Shown: positions 1 through 11,800 of the stretch, one piece after another
Numbering within the stretch: position 1 is the first letter of the stretch
Layout: each line of letters starts with the position of its first letter
Assembly: GCA_964023275.1 (NCBI GenBank)
Contig: OZ029929.1
Location: forward strand, 8,755,937-8,819,936
Origin: Norana najaformis
Taxonomy: Eukaryota > Annelida > Clitellata > Crassiclitellata > Hormogastridae
Reading direction: 5' to 3'
DNA: 64,000 nt
Position numbers and translations under genes: made by a program
The notes under the pieces: model-generated
Database searches by the model: none
What the model was told of the DNA's origin: nothing
Seen by the model: only the letters and a program-made list of their open reading frames with translations

Positions 1-299
1 ACACTGTAACCACGTGGGATGACCAATCTTAAGGCAAATGCCTTTACTAAAGATTATGAATAACATTATATTTTATATTCCATTGTGTTTTGGTTGTCAC
101 CTTCTGTAGTCGACCGAGGTATACTTGCATCATGCTGTCACCGGGAAACGATAACACGCTGACGATGAGGATGTGTAAGTAGAGCCAAGAACGCCTTGTC
201 TTCTCTGGCCTTCCTCTATTCCTCTGTTTTATCCATCCATCTTCAACATTTTCAAGTCAGACGAAATCCGTGATTTAAGTAAGTAGTGAAGTATTCCAT

Positions 300-412
300 A
301 TCCATTTCCTTTTCTTTAGGCCTTTGAGCCGGCAGTGGATAAATCCCAAGATCCTCAACACAGGGCCAATACATCGCAGGACTTGCCGTTTACTTCCTAG
401 CTTACGCCGGTA
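300..412. repeat. Dispersed repeat (family E), copy 1
   Basis: About 100 bp here closely match 4190-4292, including the shared stretches 'cgcaggacttgccgttta' and 'ggataaatcccaa' (here) or 'ggatgaatcccaa' (there). A third, more diverged copy lies near 39965-40062. I see no coding potential. It is an interspersed repeat of unknown class. The surrounding bases 1-300 and 413-1200 contain nothing I can support as a gene. Confidence 0.6.
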
Positions 413-1549
413 TCAAATTACACTATGAATACTTATTTTCCACTCTAGATAGAAAGCTGCTGTCGGTTGTACATGTTAATACAGGTTATTCTGATATTGT
501 CGTTTGTTGATGTGTAGCGTTGGGTGACCGAAGGGATCGATCTTTTGACCTTTGCGACGCGCACAGTGATCAGGAGTCCTTTGGAACTCAAGTACGCAAT
601 TGGAAGCCCAAAGTACTGCTACGTAAGTATGCCAATATGTCACGTCTCGTATGTATGCACTTTCTGATGACAGAAACTCAGACCCGGATTACTGCCTTGG
701 GGTTCCATAGCATCATGGGACCCCACCCGACGGCGCTTACAATTTTTGCAGTCCTCTAAATTCGGTAGAAGATTTCCGGAACACAAATTTGTACTCATAT
801 AGTTACAATTACGATAAGTTATGTGAATATTCAGTGATCTAGGCAGCACATAAATCGTACTCAAAATGGTCTCCAGAAAGCTCTAACTACCGTGTAAGTT
901 CATGGAAACAGTCGTGGCGGTTCAACACGCACCGCGCCCTCTTTGCCTTTTTGTAGCCGCTTCGCAGTAGAGAGGGTAGTGCCCACACTACCTTATGCCT
1001 ATGGGGCCCAACAGCCCTTAAATAGGGCTTACAGATGCGAAACAACTACATTCTGTAAGAGCAACGACCGTTTCAAAGGACCCTGTCACCTGGGCATGAG
1101 ATTAGCATTTTGAGACTAACGATGAAGCAATCAGCAGAACTCCTGAGGTCAAAACTATAGCATCGAAATCTTTTGCTAATAATGCTTTTCATTAAAACTG
1201 ACCAACTGGTCAATTAGTGGCTCTGCTTCCCGGGTTCGATTCTTTGTATGTCACGTGAGCTGAAAGTGATAAACCGCTGTTGAATCCGTGTAAAAAAGTA
1301 AAGAATCCCATATCCCACAAGTGAGACGTAGGGGAGGCGCGTTTTACGTTTTGACGAAAGAAGTGACACGATGGGGAAGTTGCCTGAGAGTGGAGGTGGA
1401 GGAGGAAGAGTTGAGAGGGAAGCGGGTTGGTCTGGGTCGGTGAACTGCGAATAATCGGCGAAGATAAGGCGGCTGATAATATTAGACCGAACGCATTTAA
1501 CAGTTCATCTATTTGAGGTAGGTTCGGCATGGGGAAAGAAATGAAAACA

Positions 1550-1790
1550 TGACTGGTGTGGTGCTGTTTATGAGTTATGGTAACAGGAGGAACGCATTGC
1601 ATGGAATCTATTTTGTAGTTTGTAGTGGATAGTGATTTTTGAGTCAAGCACACCAAGAATTCTATGTTTGTCAACTACGTCCATGAAGCAGGAGCGGGAT
1701 AGTTGGGTGACGCGACCAGAACCGGTTGAACTGAGAGTGGAATACGGGGCTCCCTGATGTAGCCTATGCTGAAGAGGAGCCAATTAACGA
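1550..1790 (-). mobile_element. Degraded LINE-A reverse transcriptase fragment (probable)
   Basis: A minus-strand open stretch contains TQLSRSCFMDVVDKHRI. This resembles THLSRSCFMHIRDLRRI in the long LINE-A ORF at 51.9-54.8 kb, a segment downstream of the polymerase active site. The rest of the frame diverges quickly, so this is a short decayed fragment. The neighbouring frame at 1210-1674 may hold more of the same relic but carries no clear motif. The identification rests on one short similarity. Confidence 0.45.
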
Positions 1791-2231
1791 GCCCCATCTC
1801 AGGAGGAGAATCTTGAACTTCATTCTTTCCTTGACCGGAAGTCAGTGAAGTTTTTCTCTCATCTACTGTGACCTTTGCTGTAACCTGACAATGATCTTCC
1901 TTAGTTTACCTTAAGTTGCATTATCTTGTACTGTATTTCTTCTCATATTAAAATTACCGTATAAATTCCCGTTACTTGACTTGACTTGAGTCCTAGTTGT
2001 TGTCGGCGTGATTTCAGCACTTTCCAGTCTAGCTGACGTGAGCTGTGGTCTCGGGAGGTACATGCGGTCCGAGGTCACTTTTTCCGGTGGTCTTCAGTGC
2101 TCCGGCTTCATCTGGGATGTCAGTCTGGCAAACTGTTCAGCCACAGCTCAGTTGTCAGTCTCTATGTCCGGATGTCGCTACCGACAACAACTTGGTACAT
2201 CATCGACATTGTACAAAGTGCATTATCAAAG

Positions 2232-2594
2232 CAATAGTTGATTGCCTGAACTTTGTATCCAATAGTTGACTGCCTGAACTTTGCATGCAATAGTTGATTG
2301 GCTGAACTTTGTATGAATAGTTGACTGCCTGAACTTTATATGCATTAGTTGATTCCCTGAACTTTGTATGCAATAGTTGACTGCCTGAACTTTGTATGCA
2401 ATAGTTGACTGCCTGAACTTTGTATGCAATAGTTGACTGCCTGAACTTTGCATGCAATAGTTGATTGGCTGAACTTTGTATGCAATAGTTGATTGCCTGA
2501 ACTTTGTATGCAATAGTTGAATGCCTGAACTTTGTATGCAATAGTTGACTGCCTGAACTTTGTGTGCTATAGTTGATTGCCTGAACTTCCTATG
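2232..2594. repeat. 28-bp minisatellite, 13 copies
   Basis: The unit begins caatagttgactgcctgaac and ends tttgtatg, and it repeats head to tail every 28 bp with a few substitutions per copy. One copy (about 2316-2342) is 1 bp short. The long minus-strand open frames across it arise because the unit contains few stops on that strand. They are not genes. Confidence 0.95.
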
Positions 2595-2599
2595 GAAGT

Positions 2600-3470
2600 G
2601 CCAGCCTGTCCGAGATGGTCGCTGTTTGTTGCTCAGTAATCCAGACACTTAAAATAATGCTCGTCTTTTAAGTAGCTAACTGTGTATGGAACATGAACAA
2701 ATTCCTATCAATCAATTAATCAATCAGTCAATCAATCAATCAACCAGTGTTCATTTTTTGTAACCGTTCAAACAAACACATAAATAAAGATGTCCTTAAG
2801 AACAGCGTACAAACTCTCCATGAGAATCATAAGGCAGGTCCGATAAGGTCCCTCTTAATGGAGCCACCTATTATAACCTAGTACAAATGTGCATATGGCG
2901 AATGATCAGTTTAAGATATGTCAATCAAGTTATGTCGACTAAAACTAAAACATAACCAAAGCAAATGATCACAAACATACACACAAAACTAACTTACCTA
3001 TAGAAAATTGTGCGCAAATAAGCAAATGTCTTACTCCTACTCCTGCTGGACACATGTTTCGTGCCTTATGTCCTGTAGTCTTTACACTTCTAGATGGAGT
3101 CCTGTACAAATCATTGGTATTGCAGTGATGTATAGTTAGAACAATTTCAGATATTGGTTGCCCATGTGGAAAAGGTCGGAGTCGAAAAGTTATTAATGCG
3201 ATGCTTTTTCGTCGGGAAATCAGACGAAAAAGCATCGCCCATTCGCAATGTGCTCTGTAATGCATGTCAGCGATCTATTCGGATGCCTTTGGTCTTAGAG
3301 TGTGCTTCAGTCATTTTAATGTTTACTCCTAGATTTGGTTTCGTTGTATAATTTGGTTGAGTCCACTTGGTTATCTGGCTCAAGACTTCGGCTTTTCTGT
3401 TCATGATGGATTGTCACATTAGCATAGTCAACTGTGGTGTAACACCGCTTAAAGTGATGCTCCCCGGAAA
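2600..3470. other. No gene recognised
   Basis: A+T-rich sequence with a short degenerate (AATC)n run near 2700-2745. Open frames around 2969-3351 have no recognisable motif or splice context. Confidence 0.5.
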
Positions 3471-3475
3471 TTATG

Positions 3476-3672
3476 TGCCAAGTGACTTAACGAGGAAGGA
3501 AATGATGCTACGATGTGCCAACTGATGTAACGAGGAAGGAGAGGATGTTACGATGTGCCAATTGATGTAACGAGGAAGGAGAGGATGTTACAATATGCCA
3601 ATTGATGTAACGAGGAAGGAGAGGATGTTATTATGTGCCAAGTGATGTAATGAGGAAGGAGATAGTGTTATG
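3476..3672. repeat. 40-bp tandem repeat, 5 copies
   Basis: Five head-to-tail copies start at about 3476, 3516, 3556, 3596 and 3636. The core of each is gatgtaacgaggaaggagag. Copies 2 to 4 are nearly identical and the outer two are more diverged, which is usual for an array that expanded from its middle. It is noncoding. Confidence 0.92.
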
Positions 3673-4109
3673 TTGGACTGCAGTTGTCCTGTTTGAGTCC
3701 AGCCAACCAAATCTTCATTCCCATGAATACATCACTCACTGCTGAAACAGGCATGTATTAACGATGAACTTCAACCTAACTTTACATTACACTGTTTCTC
3801 TGTCGACAGACTTTCAATGTGTGGCTGTGGCAAAGTTCTCTGAAGGAGTCAACTTCCTAGTAACGAGGGTGTCAGGCGATGCAATCGTTAACTCTGAACG
3901 GATCATCTGCTGGGTAAGAACAACAGCGTCACCTTGCGTCGTATTCTTTGTCGAATTCCTCGTCAATATCCCCCCTAACCTTTTGACTCAGAACCTAACT
4001 TTGTGGGCGCTGAAGAAGGGGCAAAATCTTAAGCATATCGCTTTCAGCACCAATCATTATCGTAGGCCTAAAGTCCGCATCTTTCAGCGTTCAAAGAAGC
4101 TAAGTCATG

Positions 4110-4292
4110 GGAAGCTGCTAATTCACTTAAGTAAAAGTAGAGTAAAGCTCCCGTGTCTCATGAGGAACATAGGGGAGGCACTTATTTCCTTTTCTTAGGC
4201 CCTTGAGCCATCAGTGGATGAATCCCAAAGTCCTGGACACGGGGCCAGCGCATCGCAGGACTTGCCGTTTACTTCCCAGCTTACGTAGCTAC
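4110..4292. repeat. Dispersed repeat (family E), copy 2
   Basis: Bases 4190-4292 match copy 1 at 300-412. The upstream part (about 4135-4180, gtaaagctcccgtgtctc) also has a diverged counterpart just before the third copy near 39970. The family is therefore at least 180 bp long and copy 1 is truncated. The sequence between here and 4750 shows no gene. Confidence 0.55.
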
Positions 4293-4750
4293 CAACTTGT
4301 ACTGCTTGGTGACAACGGCACGTGTGCGCAAACGACTTGCTCACAGTCGTTACACGGAGTCGAAACTGCGATCATGTGATCATTTACCAAACGCATTGCC
4401 GATATTATCTTACTTGCGCTTAATCGAAACAAAATCGGTGAAGTAGCAGGTGTGATCAGGTTTCGTTCTGAGTTAAAACAGAGGCCACGCAGGTAGACGA
4501 GGCAGACGACTGCGTGGATACTGTTTGGAATTGGTGATGACTGCATGGCTGCCTTAGTCATCAGCTGTACACCTGAGATTCCTTGCTCAACTGATAGACG
4601 TCTGGCGTGTTCCAAAGGAGTTACTTATCTGTAATGCCTTGCAAGTGTCTGCAAATATATCTTATCATTTAATACTTAGTACAGATTTCTATGGCTTCCT
4701 TTTAGTACAAGCTTATTTAAAGAACTCCGCCTATTAAAAACAATATCTCA

Positions 4751-4846
4751 CGTTAATCGTAATCGTAATTCCGAGATTTCTACAGCGTCCAACGAAAGCC
4801 ACGTCACAGGGACCAGCTTATTCACAGGCGCTCAGTAAGCAAGGCA
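4751..4846 (-). mobile_element. LINE-A 3'-end fragment
   Basis: The (cgtaat)n tail is followed by 'gatttctacagcg', 'aacgaaagc' and 'ccagcttattcacaggcgct'. This matches, in the same order, the 3' end of the long LINE-A copy at 51739-51840. The tail lies on the low-coordinate side, so the copy is on the minus strand. It is a very short 5'-truncated copy of about 95 bp. Confidence 0.8.
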
Positions 4847-5048
4847 AATGGACGTACAGAAACACATACTTGAGTATTATTATTATTATAGATAGGCGGA
4901 AACAGAAGCCTTCAAAGATAGAAAGAGAGACATGAAAAAATCAAGAAAGTAAGTAACTAAGGCATTTATTCATATGCCATGCGTCCACCGGCTGAACGAG
5001 GAAACGTGGGAAGACAAAGTAAAGGGAGAGCACAGAGCTGAGAGATCA

Positions 5049-5133
5049 TAGACTGAAAGAATAGAGAACAGATTGAGAGAAGAAAGAAGAAACAGAAAGA
5101 GAGAGAGAAGGGAGAGAGCAAGAGAGAGAAGAG

Positions 5134-5189
<56 letters not shown>

Positions 5190-5680
5190 AGAAAGAGAAA
5201 GGGAGAGAAGAGAGAGCAAGAGAGAGAGAAGAGAGAGGAGAGAGAGAAGAGAGAAAGAGAGAGAAAGAGAGAAAAAAGAGAGAGAGAGCAAGAGAGAGAA
5301 GAGAGAAAGAGAGAGAAAGAGAGAGAGAAAGAAAGAAAGAGAAAGAGAGAGAAAGAAAGAAAAATAAAGAGAAGGAGAGAGAAAGAAATAAAGAAAAAGA
5401 AAGAGAGAGAGAGAGAGAAAGAGAGAGAAGAGAGTGAGCAAGAGAGAGAGAAGAGAGAGGAGAGAGAGAGAAGAGAGAAAGAGAGAGAAAGAGAGAAAAA
5501 AGAAAGAGAAAGAGAGAAAAAGAAAGAGAGAGAGAGCAAGAGAGGAGAGAAAGAGAGAAAGGGAGAGAGTAAGAAAGAAAGAAAAAGAAAGAGAGAGAAA
5601 GAAAGAAAAATAAAGAGAAGGAGAGAGAAAGAAATAAAGAAAAAGAAAGAGAGAGAGAGAGAGAGAAGAGAGAACACAAA
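5049..5680. repeat. GA-rich polypurine tract (about 630 bp)
   Basis: An almost uninterrupted purine strand of (GA)n, GAAA and GAGAGC blocks contains a partly duplicated internal module: 'aaataaagagaaggagagag' occurs at about 5361 and again at about 5608. All long reading frames over it on both strands (S/L/F-rich and R/E/K-rich) are products of the repeat, not genes. Confidence 0.95.
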
Positions 5681-6169
5681 ACCGGTGATTACGAGACTGA
5701 AATCATAGAAATGAACCGATACTGTTCTTGGCTTCAGCTGATTATAAAGAGCAGTGGTTCGGGCGTCGAGTCTTCTCCTTCGGCGCCGGTGACCTTGCAG
5801 AGAGCGCGATGCGACACCAGAGAACAGATTCTCATCTCTAAATCAACCCGAGACATCCTCTACATCAGGGCATTTCGAGGTAGGTATATCTAATGATGCT
5901 CCTGCTGCTGCTGCTGCGCTGCTGATGATCATAAACGCAGAAGACGCCAAGATCTTTCTTCGATATTTATTCAGCATACCACGTCTGTCGTTTATAGATT
6001 AGGGTAGGAACTATGTATATAGACCTACCCTACGTACGATATCAGCTTTATTATCCCTTGCATGTTTCGATGCAACCGATACCCACTTCGATAACCCATA
6101 AAAGAACACACATTCAAACAGTGTGTACCGCTGAATTTATTAATAATGACTAATGAATTATTTCCATTT

Positions 6170-6615
6170 CAGTACCACCGAACGCGTCAGTACCTTGTAA
6201 CAGAAAGAGCTTTGTGGCTGAGATGAACGAGGTCCACGTGATCGACAATCGTCCTTCGCAGTCGGCGCTGCTGTCCTACGTTCCCCAGGGCATGCATTCC
6301 CGGACGCCTGCCCCCGACGACGCAAGCCTCGACCTGGACGAAGAGCCCCTCGGCCGATGGGGACAGAAGGCCCGCGCACCTCCTCAAGACTATGGAGGCG
6401 TTGACGACAACGATGCCGCGGCCCAGGTCGATGACAAGGTCTCCCGCATAAACGTAAAGTCCAAGGCACCCAACTATCGTAGCATTGACGATGGGGACAC
6501 GCGGGTTATTGACGCTGAAGACGAGTCAAAGAAGGCGAGGGCAGATCCATGGCTTGTCACTGGCGCCTGTCTAACTCTGAGTGTATTAGAACGATGTAAT
6601 TGGGGATGTCTGTGA
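6170..6615 (+). CDS. Possible exon of an unidentified acidic protein
   Basis: An acceptor-like pyrimidine run ending ccatttcag lies just before 6171. It leads into an open frame with an ATG at 6214 that runs 133 codons to a stop. The frame is GC-rich like the nearby channel gene. It encodes a polar, Asp-rich peptide (DDNDAAAQVDD, SIDDGDTRVIDAEDE) with no domain I recognise and no membrane segment. An alternative is a noncoding GC-rich patch. I found no partner exon; the ORF at 5711-5893 ends near a gtaggt donor-like site but has no known motif. Treat it as a hypothetical exon only. Confidence 0.3.
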
Positions 6616-6984
6616 ATATAATCTGTTACCAAGTTGACCTCGTTCGAACGGAATTACTATTTTTATACACCCGAACAGCGTTCTCTGTTTTTCATTGATT
6701 AGTGCACTAGACATCATTGTATGTAAAAGTGGCCCTTTGGGCAAAACAACATTAGGCCAAGTAGTTTAATTATCCAAGTCCGGGGTCGCCTTCCAAATCA
6801 AGCTAGGATAGAGCGTCAGCAAAGATTGCACACACATGTTTTTCAAGTATATGGAATTTGGACTTTCAGGATTTTTTATTAAGGTGAAAAAGGGCAAATA
6901 GAAAGGCGTTTAGATGACCATAAATATTTATTTATGTAAATTTTAATAGGCGGTTTATCTTCACGACTCTCACATGCTCCCTGA

Positions 6985-7112
6985 ATAAGACCATAAGACA
7001 GAAAGAACATCGATGGTGCAGAGCAACTGTGAGTAAAGTACTTGCTCACGGTCCCTATCCAGTAACCGACTCAGAGGAGGCTCGAATCCGTACTCTCCGC
7101 GTTAGAAATTTG
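6985..7112 (-). mobile_element. SINE-1 fragment
   Basis: On the minus strand 'ttcgagcctcc', 'cggttactg', 'gagcaagt' and 'caccatcgatg' occur in the order seen in the fuller SINE-1 copy at 12973-13161. Both the tRNA-like head and the extreme 3' end are eroded. It abuts the tRNA-Asn-like relic at 7113-7173. Confidence 0.6.
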
Positions 7113-7173
7113 TGGCCCATAGGTGGAGTCGAACCACAAGCCTTTCGGTTAACAGCCGAACGGCTGTGCCAGA
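7113..7173 (-). pseudogene. tRNA-Asn(GTT)-like relic
   Basis: On the minus strand a perfect 5-bp anticodon stem (TTCGG/CCGAA) encloses the 7-base loop CTGTTAA, giving anticodon GTT (Asn). A TPsiC-like arm GTGG-TTCGACT-CCAC follows. The 3' acceptor strand (TATGGGC) has no complementary 5' strand and the D-arm is shortened, so it cannot fold as a complete tRNA. It is best read as a tRNA pseudogene or a SINE head, not a working tRNA gene. Confidence 0.6.
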
Positions 7174-7269
7174 AGGATAAAAAATATCATCACAGTACAT
7201 AACTAACATTTAATGCAGAAACTGCAGAATACAGAAATGCAATGTACCTCGGCATTTATATAGAGCCTG

Positions 7270-8880
7270 ATTAGAACCTCTCAGTGGCGCTAGCAGAAGG
7301 CGTTGGAAGGCGCACTTCTTCTTAGAAGAAACCTTGTCGAATTTGAAATGAAACATTAAATTCTATATCAACAAAGATTTGAATTGACCGCCATCTTAAT
7401 AACCAACTGTCCCGGCCTCGATGTCAGCAAAAATTAACACATGGCTGTCTGGAGAAACAGAGCACTCGAAGGGGTCGAGTTCGGAGTATTCGAGAAAACC
7501 TGGTTCCGCTCTACGTGAGTTTAAATCAAAGCCCGGTGCTAGGGAACCGGAACGCTTGCATCAATGTTCTCGCTTGACCTATTTTGGGCTTAAATTTGCA
7601 CTTGGGGGTCGTGACTATATTTGGCTGGGAAAGGTTAGAAGCAATGCGTGTGTAGGTTCTGCATTTGAGACATCGCCGGCGCTTGATACCTGGCGCTTTC
7701 ATAAGAAAACTTTGGCCACTCGTCAATAGGCCTAGAAACTGCAGACATAACCCTCAAGTAATCGGTCCAGTTTGTTTCTATCCGTATTAGTAGGCATCCG
7801 GGTCATTCTTTACCACTTGGCTTTGCCAAAATTGCTATTTTAGACGCCCAAGCCAATGAACCGAAGTAAATCACTCGATACAGCTCTATGAGCAACATTG
7901 TTACATTGTATTTGTTTTCGATTACTCCGAAAGGCAAAGACTCTCCTGTGAGGCAACTTCAATTCGAACTTTTCCCTTTTGGGACCGTTTCACGGTTTTC
8001 CATTATGCGATGTCGATTCCCGTTAGGACCGTTATATTTACTCGAGCCCCAAGGCTAATACAAGGAAGCATTTTTGTCAAGAAATCCTATGACATGAGTA
8101 TAGAATAAGCCCACGAGATTTACTGCGATCTCGACAATTCCTTAAGATTCCTGCAGCAGTAGAACTATATTTTCAGTTTGGATTCATTAAAATCGCGCTG
8201 TCCTTTAGCTCGAAGACTTCTGGCTTCAATATCGGAAACATTCAAATACGTTCAAGCCGGATGGGTCTCCGAGGACTTTCACTGTTAAACTAAAGATCCA
8301 GTTCTTGCGGAATGCAATTCTCAGAGTCGATGTCTGCACATCAATCTGCACAAACTGTACAGTCAAAAAACTTTACGTTAACTGAGTTTGGTCAACACAA
8401 TCGTCTTCCTCTAAGTTATTGTCTTAAAGCTGTTGAATTGTTAATCTACTTCGAAACCTATGCACAAAATTCTCCAATTCGCATTTTAATTTATCGAGTT
8501 TCTGGAAAAATAAGAAATACCCAGAATAAAGAGCATACATCCATACATCGATCTCAAAATCCATCCATTATGGATCCATCCAAACGTTAATCTCTCCGTC
8601 CGTCCCTACAGACATCCATCCACTCATCCACGCATTAATTAATTCATCCACGCAATCATTCCTCCACTTATCCATCATGCATACACCCACCATTTATACA
8701 AAGAAGGCTGCGTATTATTGTTCGGGCGAATACTTTTGCCACGTTTATCGTAGGATGGATGCTTAGATGGAGATGGCTCTCTTAGCCGTTCAGACTTTCT
8801 CTGAATGTCTTCTTAAGTAACTGTTGCGTCGACTCCCAAATTAATGTAAGCTGGCCTTCGAGAGATTTCCTTGGCATTTA
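7270..8880. other. No gene recognised
   Basis: I see no convincing coding frame here. A degenerate (CATC)n run lies at about 8537-8690. The open frames at 7421-7729 and 8312-8590 show no motif or splice context. The channel gene's stop codon lies immediately after this stretch on the minus strand. Confidence 0.5.
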
Positions 8881-11800
8881 TCAGTTGAACTCGTATCGTT
8901 GTCGTCGCAGTTTCTTGATCCATCGTAGAAACAGGTGAGTTGCCAACTCGATTACTTCTCCCCACGTAAGAACACTCATGCCGATCCAAAGTCCAAAAGT
9001 TCCTCCGATATCGGAGAACAAGTTAAAGAACGTGTAGCTTCCCTTCTGAACTGTCTCCTCGATGATCAACGACTTCAAGTAAACATTCAGACGAATGAAA
9101 TTCTTTCTTACCAAGCCCTGGTGAACTATCTCGGAAAAATTAAAGCCTTTCAGATTTTGATAAGCCTTCAACTGATCGCGATTCTTGTTCTTGAGAACGT
9201 ATTTTCTGAAGAACTCTTCCTGTGAAAAATCGATTGGCCAGTAGGCATAGGACAGATCCGTGCGGTAGGTCGACTCCAAACACGGTGCATCGCAGTGACA
9301 CAGCGATCGCAGAGTATCGTTGTTGGCGAACTCCGTCATTCGGTCGGCTTCGCAATCCGAGTTCCTGAAGACGCGCGTTGGATCGGTTTCGTTGAAGTAT
9401 CCGCAGTAGAGCTTTCCGTCCATGTACAAGGGAACAGGCAGCAGTGACGACAGGCAACCACAGTTGGAGAAGATGTGGTCCTGCTGACAGCCCATGAGAC
9501 ACGCGTGGGCTGAATAAACGAACTGACCTTTCTCTTTTGGCGGATCTTCTGTCCGGCATCTACCATACGGAGGACCAAGGCGTTCATACTGCAGCACGTT
9601 GATCCCAGTCGACGAAGAAAAGCCAGGAGGTACGTCGAAGCCGAAATCGATGGGGCTTGGCCGCGTGTCCGGTGCATGGATCGTCACACGGACGCCAGCC
9701 GAATTGCCGACATTCAGGTTGGTGTAGTAGGGTCCGTCATACCTCATGTCTCCGTTATCGCTTTCCAGATAGAGAACAAGCGACAGCCCGGCTTCTGGTC
9801 CGGTGGCTCGGGCCATCAACTTCTCCACATGCACATTGCCGCCGTTGAAACTGTAGCAGTTGAAAAACGACGGGCTCTGGAAGAAACTGAACATCTCCAT
9901 CTTGCACGGTTCCTTTCCGAATGTGCAGCCGAGAATGAAGTCCGATTGCTGGTGACCAACAATGCGAGACTCGTCTCCGATGTTCTCGAAAAATCCTCTG
10001 GGCCCACGCATCCGGTCGTACCAGATCTCGTAGGTATGCGAGTCGTTTGTCTGGAGTTCCAGCTGACGAAAGAAGTACTTGGTGGTGTTGTTCCAGCGGT
10101 AGAAGTTGGTAGAATAGTTTTGCAGCAAGAAGTTGGCCGTCGACATGGAAATCGGCTGAAGATTGCAGATTGTTATGGAGGGAAATTCTATGTAAGCCAC
10201 TTCAACCTCCGTCACCTGCACGAGTAAAAAACTTCAGTGGCATCGAGTTCAAGTAAATATGGCTAGAAAGAATATTTTCAGTGGCGTTATAGCTGATTGA
10301 TAGCGACACTAAACTATTGATTTTGTTTTATAGGCCTTCTTAAAAATTTGGTGTCATTTTAGGAGCAAATTTCAACAAGTTAAAACAATGCAATATAAAG
10401 CAAGTGTTTTGAAGCAGGTTCGGGTTTTAATTTAAAGGAAATCTACGCAGTTTAGATTTAATTTTCTATAATGAAGACAACAATTAAACATTTGCTGATA
10501 CATCAATGGAAAACTATCGGCACGCATAGACCTCCGAGCCCAACGAAAGTACCCTTTGGCAAATTAGGTAAGCAATATGCAATTCATGCCTCTGTCTAAA
10601 ATGTTCGTTGGCGGTCGTAAAACCAAGAAGCAAGTAGGGTACTCAACTGCTTAACCGAAGACTGAGCCACAGTAGTGTCTGCTCGTATCAGGCATTACTA
10701 GTCACCGCTTGAAACAAATGGTGGGTCTACGTAGCATAATAGTACTTGGGTCATAGCATAAGTGCGTCTCTTTATCGGCCATTATTTATCTAATAATTCG
10801 CTCCCACGCCTCATAAGAGCCGGACACAAATATGAAGCACAAATAGTGTAATGGCGCGCAATAAATCTCTGTCTGTCGCCACAGAGAGCGTCTTCTCGAC
10901 CTATGAACGTGCAGTTACAACGACGACTTTCGGAAACTTGGGTTGCAGTAGAAAACCCTGTGCAGCCATTTCACAGAGAAATCCTTAGGCTGCACTGAAA
11001 CGCAGAAACTGTGTACAGTCTTAAAAAGCAGGGTGACCAGAACAACGATAGATATCAGGGTGAAGAACATGCCGGCCGACCACTTGCACTGCTTCGTATC
11101 TTCATGAAAGTCGTAGGATCTAGTCTAATTTCATGTCGAACATCTACGTCTAAACCCAGTGATGGACAAATTCCATCTCAGATTCGATTTAAATCCCACT
11201 CAAAATTTGATTTGGAAAAACTAACTATTCAAGGGTTTGAGATTGGGAATTTATTTGACGTGTGTTGGCGTTCGATTTGTCGTTCAAATTTTGTGAGCCA
11301 AATCGCTTGTCTATTTCTGTTAAACACAAGTTTCATTTTGCAAATTCCAGATAATTTATCTGCTCTATTTTACGCTATATTGTTCGGTTTAATTCCTGGG
11401 TATCTGTATCCTACGCATGTTTAAACGTCTTTTTAAAGTACTTGACCAGACTGTAGATAAGCATATATGAATTCACCGGCATATCTATTTTCAACAACTC
11501 AGCAACGATATGCAGTGAAAAACCAATGTAATGGGGCAGCAAAATTCACGGGAACCTTTAAACGAAAAATAAGAAACACGAAAAACGGAAAAGAAAGTTA
11601 AAAAGCGTGATCTAGTAACTAAAGGAAAGAACATTTTTTCAGTTCATGAGCGCGACTCATGAACAAAGATAAAGGGAGTGCCAGCCGGATAAGTGTGACC
11701 CTAGCACAACGAATTACAGAGAATGTTGGTTGGGGACTTGCTGTGTCGAAGTTACTCAAACAGCGCGATAGGCGCAGACACCCGTAGCATTAATAGCACT

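Noticed and set aside
2200..2648. Minus-strand frames of 113 and 140 codons, and the CRISPR-like look of a 28-bp repeat
   Set aside because: The 28-bp units abut with no spacers, and the genome is clearly eukaryotic. The frames follow from the tandem repeat.
4966..5708. Long reading frames on both strands (S/L/F-rich and R/E/K-rich)
   Set aside because: They translate a GA-rich simple repeat. No start context, domain or splice signal.
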